NCBI RefSeq assembly: GCF_001638985.1
Contig: NW_017265138.1
Location: forward strand, 2,285,993-2,349,992
DNA from: Phycomyces blakesleeanus NRRL 1555(-)
Taxonomy: Eukaryota > Mucoromycota > Mucoromycetes > Mucorales > Phycomycetaceae
DNA length: 64,000 bases
Direction: 5' to 3'
Below, piece by piece: positions 13,432 through 24,700 of the stretch (the stretch's first letter is position 1; each line of letters starts with the position of its first letter). The notes under the pieces are model-generated. The model was not told where the DNA came from, searched no databases, and saw only the letters and a program-made list of their open reading frames with translations. Position numbers and translations under genes: made by a program.

Positions 13432-16400
13432 TTATCGTCTGCCCTTTCTGTTCCAGTAAACCAAGCCAAGGAAGGCAAGGACGTTGAAGACAAAGTAAGC
13501 GGCAATGATACCGACGTTGCGCCACTTGTGGGCGGCATCCCAGCCGTAAACGCCAGAGTAATACTCGGCACCAGAGCTATAAGTACAATAGCCGCACTGT
13601 TCAGGCAGCATGGCATCGGGGTTGGCGATGTATCCGAAACCACCGTAGGAGAAATAGTTGGTCATGTACTCGCCACAGGTCTGACCAGCGGGAGGAGAGA
13701 ATCTGAGAAGATCGTTGTCTGTACATGTAACCTTGAGATGCTCAAGTTCATTCACCGCAAGACCTTCGATGTAGTAGTGGAAAGGATCAACCCAGTACAT
13801 CCACTTTCTCCAGAATGTAGGCATAGCAGATTCGGGCTGCATAAGGCCACAGAAAAGAATAAGCAAAGACATAATCAGAGGGTTGATAACAGCGGCCATA
13901 GTTGGGAGCTCGGAAGCAGCAGCAATGACGAAACCAAGAGAGACGGCCCAGAGAACGAGGAAAACAAACATGATGTAGAAGTAACCACCTGCCTCGGATG
14001 CGGTGCTCATACCAGCAGTCCAGTAGAAGCAGAACATGAAGAAAGCGGAAAATACGAAAACATATGGAATTTCAACAAGGACAGTAGAAATACCCCATGG
14101 GAACCAACTGTAGTAACGAGATGCATATTCTCTGCGGAAGAAGAGACGCTCAGTCATGAACTTGGGTTGGGCAAGAATAATAAGAGTCATCGCCATGATG
14201 AAAGTACTGAACAAAGCGAAAAGCTTGTTTTGCATGTCTGAAGAAGAAGATCCAAGTTTCCAGTAAGTAAAACCGTTAATCAGGGCAGTCAAGACAAGGT
14301 TGAGGAAACGGCCAAAATTGTAATCGGGGGCACGCCAGTAAGCCAAGGCCATTCTGTTGTGAACCAACTTGAACTGTGTCCAGGCAGAGGTGGCATAAGT
14401 ACGTGCTTCCCGAGTAGGGTTCTTGTTAGCAGTTTTGTTGATTTCTGAAAGTTCATCATTGAGCTCCTTGGATTCCTTGGATTCAGCCCAGACATCAGAC
14501 CAGTCACGGGTAGCCTTTCCAGCAGTACCGGCACCAACAACCTCAAGAATGTACTCAGCAGGATTGGCTTCGGGATGACAGGCGGGGCCACCGTTGGACT
14601 CAAAGTAGTTGATCATTGTGCGGGCATCGGGACCAATCTCACCATAGTAAGCAGTTTTGCCACCACGGACAAGCAACAAGAGATGATCGAAATGGCCAAA
14701 CAGAATTGCCGAAGGTTGATGGATTGTGCAGAGAACGGGCCAACCAGCATCAGCGAGCTTGCGAATGAAACGAATAATGTTGAAGGAACTTTGGGCATCA
14801 AGACCGGAAGTGGGCTCATCCAAGAACAACAATTGGGGTTTACCGACCAATTCCATACCAATGGTGAGACGCTTGCGTTCTTCGACAGAGATACCGATAC
14901 CGTATTCGACCATACCAATCTGAGCGTCAGAAATATCTTCCATCTCGAGCAATTGGATAATCTTCTCGACATATTCATCCTTCTCGGCCTTGGGCACAGA
15001 CTCATCCTGACGAAGGTAAGCAGAGAAACGGAGGGCTTCGCGGACAGTGACAGCGGGCTGATGGATATCCATTTGTTCACAGTAACCAGTAATACGTTCA
15101 AAATCGTTCATAAGTGCTTCGCCGTTGAGGAAAACATCGCCCTCGACAACACCAGTGGTCTTTCTGCGAGCGAGAACATCCAAGAGAGTGGTCTTTCCTG
15201 CACCAGAAGATCCCATGAGAGCAGTAAGATGGCCGGGCTTGACAATACCGTTAATACCGTTCAGAAGTTGAAGCTTGCCACCCTTGACGGGGACGGTATA
15301 CTTGATATCTTGCCATGAGAAAGTGGTTCCAGTAGAGATACCATCCATTTCATCGGTGATCTTGGCAAGTCGTCTACGACGTTCGTTTTCTTCCTCGTCG
15401 GTACGGGGCTTGGGGGCTTTTCCGGGGATGTAGAACTTGGTAGTGTTTCCGCCATTGCTGGAATCAACGTATTCCATAGCAAGAGCACAAATGGCAGTGA
15501 ACAACAAGAAGAAGGCAACGACGACAATAAAATCAGGCGCCCAGGCTTCCCAGGGTCTGTAAGTCAATGCCTGGAGGAGATAGGATTCACCCTTGACGAA
15601 GCTTTCACCTGGAATACCGCCGACCATAGTGCACACCTTGTTTTCCCAGTTGTCGTAGCCAGGGCCATAAGGAACAGAGTTTCCGGGACTATCGCAGGAG
15701 TAGGTCTGTCCGTTCATCTCGTTAATCAAAAGAGCCTTGTAGCCATAGGACAGGGGATTGGCCCAGTAAATCCAGTAAAGCCATGGGTGCATCTTGGGGT
15801 ATGGAATAGCTATTTAAAGTAACCAAAATAAAATCAATACGCTATACTTTTGAAGTGTAAATGTTAAACTTACAATATCCGACATAAGCAACAACAGCGA
15901 CAAGCATAAAACCAGCAAGCTGGGAGGCAAGGAAGAAACTGCTGGTAATAGCACCGAAGATACGGAAGAAACCATTCATGGTCATGTTGATGAAGAACAA
16001 AAGAACGAAGAAAGTAAAGAACTTTCCAGCTGTCAAGTTAAGACCTGTCATGAAGTAGGAGCATACGGAATAAAGTGCAACTAAAATACATAAAATTAAA
16101 TAAGTAAGTAAAAATCAATATTCAGTAGAATAGTTTAGTAAAGACTGCTTACCCTGAACAAGTGCATATGGAACATCCATGATAACTTGAGCAATGTAGA
16201 ACGCAGAAGGACGATAGAGAGCATATTGCTTATGTTTCTCCAGGACAGGACGACCCATCAAGAATCGGACAAGTTCGGTTTGAGCAATGAAAGCATTGAA
16301 TAGGACAGCAAAGAAAATGGCACCTCCACGAGAGAAAGCACCAGTACCGTTCAAGGGAAGATTGTAGAAGCAGGAGGATGTGATAAGAGATTGTATGAGA

Positions 16401-18078
16401 ATGGTACCATAGCGAGATATCAAGGCACCCTTATCCTTGATTAGGAGATAGTATTGACGGATTAGGAGAGCTCTGACTTGCTGATAAAAGGAAGCAATAT
16501 AAGGACTCTTTGTTGGGGCACGTTTCTGGTGTTCTTCGTCCATGGCTTGCTTGAAGGCATCAGCCTGGTTGTCGGCCTTGAGGGAGTTTTCATACTGATC
16601 CAACTCGGTCATCATAGACCTGTAGATGTTGGATCCAAGGTAACGTTCTTGAAACTCGTGGGCAAACTGTGGAACGGTGTTCTCACATCCAGGCTGGAAC
16701 TCACGCTCCAATGGGTTACAGATACCAGTCAAGAAATCGGGGGTTGATTTACGAGCGGGGCAGAAGAAACCCATTTGTTCAAAGTATGGCTTGGCCTGTT
16801 CAACTGGACCGAAGTAAAGACAGTAACCATCATCAAGAAGGATAATCTTGTCGAAGAGGTTAAAGATGCTGTTGGAAGCCTGGTAAAGGGTGGCGACGGT
16901 AGTCTTGTTGAGAACATCTGTCATGATACGAAGGGAACGAACGAAATCGAGAGCAGATGCGGCATCGAGACCACGAGTAGAGCAATCCCAACAGTTGATG
17001 GAGCTAGATGTTGTCATTTGTTCTGCGATAGAGAGACGCTTACGCTCACCACCAGAGAGACCACGGACAAAGGCATTGCCGACCATAGTGTTCATCTGCT
17101 TGGTCAAACCGAGCATGTTTCCGAGCATGTAGAGAACGCGGTTAACAAAATCATGTCTAGTTTCGTCAGGAAGGCGGGATCCGGGGATCTTTGTACGTAA
17201 AGCAAATTGAAGGGTCTGCTTGGCAGTGAGAGTGGGGTAATGCTGATCTTCTTCTTCGTTGTAGCAAACTTGGCCTCTGTATTTGTTGAAGAAAGTTCCA
17301 GGATCGATACCTCCGTAAGAGACGTCGCCGTCGATACTTGTGTATGATCCGCGCAAGTTAGAGATGATTTTGAGAAGGGTGGTACAACCGGCACCAGGGC
17401 GCCCAAGAACGAGCAACATCTCGCCATCTTTACAAAAGCCAGTGTTGTTGCGGAGAATGACCTTTTGAGGGACCTCAGGCTTTTTTAACAAAAGCTTCCA
17501 CATATTGAAGATTGCTATAGGGAAACTGGCGACAGTGAAAATCGTGTGAGCCTCGGCAGCGACACCCTAAAGGAAGCAAATAATAAGATGTTAATGTGGG
17601 CTGAAATGTATATTTATATATTTATAAATATACCTTAACAGTAAGGTCTCTCCATATAACACCAAGATGCTTCTTGGTGTGTCCGGCCTTGTCAGACTCG
17701 TCAGACACACCGTGCAAGAACTCGTCAAGGTTAAATTCTTCTGATTGTGCAACACCTTCTTCGAGTTTTCCAGTGTTTGTTGTTTTGCGACTGAGTGTGG
17801 TTAACTCCCTTTTGAGAGTCTCGTATTCCCCAATGGCATCTATAAAATCAAGGTTAATAAAAAAATCTTGATTTGCTGATGATGAAATGATAATTTGTTT
17901 ATTTTGATTTTTTTTTACCTTCGATGTTTACAGCATTTACTTCAGTTTCTCCGTAGTTTCCTTGCACTCCAGCAAGACCTTCAATTACAGTATCCCCTGA
18001 ATTAGTGTAGGAGTGTCGGTTGGTTGTTTGTTTTCGGTGATTTAATGGCACCGAGTCCATATGGTACTCTTCTCCCAT
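13432..18078 (-). CDS. PDR-type full-length ABC transporter (pleiotropic drug resistance exporter)
   Basis: Five exons, in order 17919-18078, 17634-17839, 16153-17566, 15874-16080, 13432-15809. The total is 4365 nt, or 1454 residues, normal for fungal PDR/ABCG full transporters. The order is NBD1-TMD1-NBD2-TMD2. NBD1 has the degenerate Walker A GRPGAGCTT (about 177-185, Cys in place of Lys), a canonical signature LSGGERKRLS, a Walker B region WDCSTRGLD and Tyr at the H-loop position (ATLYQAS). NBD2 has a canonical Walker A GSSGAGKTT (Lys about 868), a degenerate signature SVEERKRLT, Walker B LLFLDEPTSGLD and an H-loop His (CTIHQPSA). This split asymmetry is the hallmark of the Pdr5/Cdr group. 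The product should export hydrophobic xenobiotics or lipids across the plasma membrane. The start ATG at 18076-18078 opens a short acidic and polar N-terminus. GC-rich codon use suggests strong expression. Confidence 0.96.
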
Positions 18079-20074
18079 CTCTTAGTATGCTTGAAATATA
18101 TAAGGTTGAAATTTTTAATGAGCTATAGTAAGAGATGAGAAGAGAAAGGGTTTTTGGAGAAGTAATAGGCAACAAATTAGGGGGTTTATATATATATGAT
18201 TTCTGAATCCTATATTCCATGTGCGCTTCAAGCTTTTACTATCTAATTTTCTAATGTTCGCGCTCAGACTCATTCGCCACTACCAACGGGCCGAGAACTA
18301 CCGCACCGGAGAGAGTCATACGGTCCGGGTGCCTTTCCTGTCAAAGGTATCTTGTGTCTATTTTTTTGACATTTATGTAAGTAACTTGTCAGTCTTCAAT
18401 GTACAAAAAATTGATCATGCCAATTACATAATTCTGATCCATGTCTTCTTATACTAGTTGGATACCAAATGACATACATAAATGAGAGAGCGTGTGTGTA
18501 TATAAACTTGGAACAAAAAAATAATATTTAATGTTTGTTCTTATATTTTAACATTGTCTACCAATGAATGAAGCTGGAAATACAAAGCCGATACTTAAAA
18601 ATAAGTGAATTGCTGATCACCCAGCCGTAATAGAGTTTATTGTATCCTTATCGGTACAGATAAAATCTAATAAGTCTCTGATTTCAGCGAGATTTGTGTA
18701 CGGCTTTCTCGATGTTACGACGTGCTATCATGCTGTAAAATATTTATATAGATATATATATCGGAACATACAGTTATTATTTACTACTCTACTAACTCTT
18801 TTTTGGACTCTTGTACTATCTTAATTACGTCTTATCTCTTTTAAAAATGGCCTTCTTTACCTCTGAATCGAGCACAATGTGTCTGTAGATTTTCTTATTA
18901 CAATAATCAGATATAAACAATAGGCTCCGGTAAGCTTTGTCTTTTGCAGATACCTTGGTTTCAAACAAATTGAGACCGGGGACGTAGGTGCAGCTCCGAT
19001 TCTGCTAGTAATAAAGTGGCCGTTTGATTAGGTGTGGCGGGTCCTCCGTATCTTGGATAAACCGGACTGAGTTGACGATTATTACCAAAAATAGTCATTT
19101 CAAAGACCAGAGAAGGGGTGGAAGAGAGTTAAGAGATTGAGAGAAGGAACTCCAGGTTCAATTACGTTCTCCGACACTAATATGAGGTCTAGCGGTATCG
19201 GTTAAAATAGTGCCGATCTTAGAGGTGCCAAGGTAGAAAATAGTGCTTCTTGATACTCTAGGATTGACCGAAAATCACTGTAGCACATTGAAACACAACA
19301 AAAGACAACTAAAGCAAAATTGGATGAGTGTGTCACACAGAAACCACGCTTTTTTTTTATTGGTATGGTAAATAACTACAAAGCTAATCCAATCAAATTT
19401 CATTTAAGGAACGACTCTTGTTTTTCAAATAATCTACATGAGGAGGTAAAGCCACTCACTGTAAGAAAGTAAACGTATTCCTTATGTATTGGCTACAAAT
19501 CCAAAGGAGAATACTCTTTAATGTAAATTAGCTATGGCCATTGAGCACCCTTCCGTTTTGATTCTAATTAGCAAGTAATTTTATTGAGCAAAATATCTGT
19601 AGGTTGCGACAAGGTATCTATAACTATAAAATCGGAACTCCACATGCAATTGCAAATTGCTTGGTGTATAATTATTAAAAAAAAAAATGTCAAGGCTGTA
19701 CAGTTTTCTATGTATATGTACATAGATATTATACTATATTATATTAGTAATTATGTAGTGTTCTATTCGTGAGATCTATATAGCCTTCATTTCACCAATG
19801 TTCCATGCTTTCATATTCCAACCTCCTTTCAAAAGATCTACCCAAACTTCTTCCGTATATCCTTCGGAGCTAAGATTGTTACTCGGATATCCTATTACAG
19901 GTACCCGGATAGGCCAAAGCGGGGCGTCTATTATTCCTTAAATGTACCTAAATTATGGATAGAGTTTGGACACCACGCTTCATAATGATTTTTTATTTAT
20001 TTATTTTTTATTTTATTTTCATATAAAGTTTCATTTTCAATGCTATCTTTAAATTATGCATACGAGAATATTGT
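18079..20074. other. Intergenic region upstream of the ABC transporter
   Basis: About 2 kb, probably including the promoter of the transporter. The stretch 18265-18345 is unusually GC-rich and contains CCG/CGG words in both orientations, as sites for Zn2Cys6 factors do, but no exact TCCGCGGA element is seen. The rest is AT-rich, without a supported gene. Confidence 0.5.
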
Positions 20075-21546
20075 CTATTGAGATATCTTCATTGTCAAAT
20101 CTTTCATCTTTTGATCTAATATAGAATCTAACTTTAAAGAATTCTTAATTAAGATCTTTAAGGGACGTGTCTCCTTTTTTAATGAATACGTAGCCTTCTT
20201 TGAATGATCCATACTGTTTTCTTTTGGAACTTCAATCGATCTAGAAAAGTTATATTTGCGGTTATAAATAGCAGTCTTTCGTCGTTCACGGACAATTGGT
20301 TTTGTCTAGAATAAATGTCACCGATTATTAGCATGAAGCAAAATTAGAATAACGGTCAAGAAATATATGGATAAACTTACCACAAACAGCGCAGCTTGAG
20401 CTTTAAAGTTTAAATATTAAAATCCACAAGCTCAGTACAAATAACATCCAAATCATTATTATAAGAATTCATGTTACCTTTATTACCGTCTTCGTTACAT
20501 TCAATAGAGACACTTTTATCACCACTAATATCTTCATCTTCATCGTCTGTGTCCGTACACCTGATAATTCGCCAGGAATTACCATAAGGTCTAAGGCCTC
20601 GCTTGATTCGGCATCGAGAACAATCACATCGACCTTCACAGCTACAAATTGTATAAATATCATGCTTATCTGGCTTTAAGCGTAATTCAATAATTCGATA
20701 TTTACACTGGACAACGCCATTTAGGATTATTTAATGCAACATTGAGCTTTTGGTCTATTGAGATCATAGTAACACGTTACAGTTGGTTAATATGCCCAGA
20801 TATACAGGCTTATCTACCTACTGTACTTTAGCAGGCATGATTTATCCCACTTAAAACTGCAACGCATTCCTGTGTATTTCCTAATCGCTGTACATTGCAC
20901 CTAAATAGCCAAGCTTATCGATTTAATACATATTCTAATGAAATAGCATATGTCTATATGATGTATATTGTATACCTTTTTCAAATCAGACTTTGTTCTA
21001 TTTGGCCAGCATCCATCCATCAATCAGCAATCTATCACAAAGAAGTATTGTCTGTTTTAGAATGTGTTACCTGCATTGATGGCATGAGTCTGCAAACTCT
21101 GAGCGACCTTTTTTAATGTAGTTTCGAAATGTTATATCTTTGAAAGAGGTATAAAATTCATATGAAACTGGGGAACCTTCAGCCCTGAGAGAGCGCTGAT
21201 AAAACATGATATTGGTTAGTGAACAAGAAAAACTCTAATAATACTGATAATATATTACTCGTAGTTCGGTAATTGTTTCTCTTTTTTTGGAAGATTGACT
21301 AGGTGAGCTGCGCTTCTTTCCTTGCTCTGGTCCCGAAAACTATGAAGTTATGTTAGATGCGTGTATTCGTTTGTTCTTAAAATGACACCAACTGTATCTA
21401 ACATGTCCAAGCCTAAGCTGGCCAGAAGTAACTGATTCTCAAGGATGCGGGCTTCACGCTGCTTTTCATAATCGCTGCTATCCTGCTAAGAAAAACTAAA
21501 TTAAGCATCGACTGTAAAAATTGATTTTGACACTGTTGATTACCAT
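20075..21546 (-). CDS. zf-4CXXC_R1 (CDCA7/R1-type) zinc-finger protein
   Basis: Ten short exons, in order 21544-21546 (ATG only), 21393-21482, 21259-21339, 21071-21195, 20976-20997, 20822-20900, 20706-20754, 20478-20641, 20381-20400, 20075-20305. The total is 864 nt, or 287 residues. The N-terminus (SDYEKQREARILENQLLLAS) matches the conserved helix of fungal members. The cysteine-rich domain (about 95-180) runs CHQCR, a TGMRCS segment, CLLKY, then WRCPVCEGRCDCSRCRIKRG and RPYG. This is the zf-4CXXC_R1 signature shared with animal CDCA7 and MAOA repressor R1, which are DNA-binding nuclear proteins. A short acidic stretch and a basic C-terminus follow. No exon is long, so the gene is easy to miss. 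All splice sites are GT-AG and in phase. Exon 2 could start three bases earlier, adding one Gln. Confidence 0.85.
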
Positions 21547-21714
21547 GATTGAGCAGAGAAAAAAAAACTACCAACTCTTAGAAGCAACTGTCAGTTCAGA
21601 AATGCTATAAAACACTGTCACATAATAACAGTCATTCGCTAGAGAATTTGGTACTGAAGAAAGAACAAATGCAACAGATAGAAAATTAACTTTTTTTTTT
21701 ATTCTTTTAGTTCA

Positions 21715-24700
21715 TTATAAAAAGTTGCTTTCGTTATAGTCAAATTCAAATGGAAGAGTTTTAAGAATAGCTCTGGCAAGATAAGAAAAGGTACTTTCAG
21801 TGCCCTGTTGAGGTAGATCGTAGAATAATTTTCCCGCTAATTCTCGGTGTCTGTCATATTCAGGTCCTTGTGATAGAAGTGGACACTTATGTAGGCGATG
21901 ATTACTGTAGACCCATTTCTCCCAAAATATACGAATAGCTGTATTCATAATCAGCGGTAAATCAATCATTGCTTCCATGGTCTTCATCTCTGGATTTCGT
22001 TGTTGCACTTTGGCCATCACAGTCAACGTCTCAACTGCAATTTGGCGCTCTGCTGGGTCAGCGTACCATCCCAAGAAACCTTCGACAGCCAGTGCAAAGT
22101 TGAATTCTTCTGCTGTCATTTCAAGTACAGTAGGATCACGCAATAGCCGATGTTCATGGATCTTTAGTCCCTGAGAGCGGTCAAGCAGCTTCCAAGTATC
22201 GGGAAAGAAATGTGGTGGAACACGATTCAAGGCACCGTCGTTCTTCCGGCGATGATGCCATTTGCCATTAGAATTAGGGAAACAGCTGTTGATGTTGTCT
22301 TCAGTGATATTACTTGTGTCTACTGTGGTATTGATACGTTTCTCTACCCAAATTGTTGGCCCTTTCCCAGCAGGGGCATGAACCTCAATCATATCCTTTC
22401 TGCTACCACCTATTAAAATAAATACAATTAATATATAAGTATATATATTATTTCTGTGGGATTTAAAGGTCCAACTATTACCCTTTTTGTTGATAAAAAC
22501 AAACGAATCGCGATGGCGTATATCACGGGCTTTTTCGCTTCCAAGAGCTTCTAGTGAAAAGAGAGCAGAGGAAGTAATATGCTCAGCCATATCATCCTTG
22601 CAAGCAACGATTACGATAAATCCTGGCTTCACAGCCTCCAAGCATTTGCTAAACGATTCACTGGCATCTTCTGAGATATGTGTATCAAATGAGGCGTGCT
22701 CAGTAAGCATTCTTTCTTCCGGATCGATGCACCAAACATGAACACCACGGCCCTCGGCTGTAAGAACCATGCCATTGATATCAGCACGAGCCAAGTTGCC
22801 GTCCAGATATCCACCCGACTGTGCACGGACCACAATCACATCTTCTTGAACAGGGATTGGAATCGAACTTGATGATTCTGGTGCCTGGAGACTAGCAATT
22901 GACAAACGTCGACGCTCTGGTCTCGAAATGGCTGGAACATCACACAGATGAGGTGAAAGAATAGTAGCCAGTAGGGACTTGAGCTCAAATGGGGATAGTT
23001 GCAATAGCTGCTCTACCGCTTCTTCCTCATCACAGTGATTCATACGGCGTACCTCTTCGCGCAAAGCAATTATAATATGATGTGTGCGAAGGCGAAGGAT
23101 TCCGTCAAACATGTCGGGCTGAGTACGGATAAAGCTACCAAGATATATCAAAATTTCTTGGACTAATGGTCCTTCACGGACATCTTCAGTGCTTATGGGA
23201 ATCGAAACCAATTAATAAGAAACTATTTTGATAATTTGCTGTGGTGTCTTTACCAATGTTCTGCTAGCATAGCATTCAAGGCGTCGGGTCCCACTGGAGT
23301 TGAAATCAAGTATTCCCCTGCACCCGAACCAATACTAATCTGCTTCTGACGAATGATAAGATCTGTGATATTAATAGTAAGAGATGGCACATTCTTGTGC
23401 AAGAGGCCTGCTGCCTGTCGAGCGATAGACCAATACTGAAGACGTCTTGACTTAAGGTACACTTCTTCAAGTAGTTCTCGGATTGTAGCATCAAGCACTT
23501 CTATATAGGTTTCCGCTGATTCACAAGATGCCAAGTATTGTAATAAATCTGGAATTGACAGTAAGTACATATGTTGCTATACTCAAGAATGCCAAACAAA
23601 GCAACCATTAGGGTCATGAAGTTTTTATTACCAATCTGATCATAAAGATTGACTGATTGTTCCAAACTCTGAATAGCCTGATGAAATTGAGTTGGGTCTC
23701 CAAGAATTAGAGCCAGCATCTCTGAGACAGGAGACGATTGTGTCGGGGCTGGCTTAGGTAGACTATAGTGTTTCTACTTAAGAGTGAACCAATGTTAGTT
23801 TTTTTTTCTGTGCGAATCAAAATTAACTTTCAGATGTTCTAGTTACCTTTTTTGGACGGAATAAAAATGAAATTCAGGCGACATCATTAGTTTTCTCGAA
23901 TCATTATCATTATCGTGCCCTGGAACAATCTATCAGTTTAATAGCCTACAATTCAGCAAAATAAGACAGTATTACTCCTCCAGAAACGCATTCTTCTTTA
24001 TTTTGACCACATTTATTTTCACCTTTTCTTATAACACTACTACTCATGTTTCCAGAAAATGACAAGGATCAAGCCAAAATTATGAACATGACACCGTGCT
24101 TTACATTCAAAAAAAAACATGGTTCCAGCTACCATATTGAGCCTTATTCATAGAGTGATGGAAAAATAAAACTGTTAGAATATCCATAGCGGTTTGTGTA
24201 AACTCGTCGAATATGTAAAGTTAAATAGAAATTTTAGATTTCTTCATCCACAGTGGTTTGTCTAAATAAATGTTTTAACCAATTTTTTAGACAATTATTT
24301 CACGGATATATATATATATTCAGCGCTTCACCAAACCATTCGAACAATAATAATAAAAAATGGGACTTCAGGTTTAGATAAACCGCTATTTATGCTCTAA
24401 TAGTTTATGAGACAAGTGTCTGCAACTGTTAGAATCTGGTGCACTTTTTAATGCCACTCGAAACCGTTTTATTTAAATGATATATAAAAGGCTTATATAT
24501 ATATATAATGGCTTAAACTAGGCTACATATACAGGACAGTAGCATTTACCAACTCGGGAAATGCATTTTCTGTATAAACTCGAGTCAGTAAATTTCTGAT
24601 TTCAGCCTAAAAATTCTGCAGTATTCTTGATGCCCACCTCACAGAGTATCTAATTTTAGGTTTAAAACGCTGTATCGTGATTGTTCTTTCGTGCGACAGA

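Noticed and set aside
13528..15318. Long plus-strand open frames opposite the ABC transporter
   Set aside because: They are antisense shadows of a GC-rich coding exon. The minus strand has the full set of ABC motifs and the plus frames have none.
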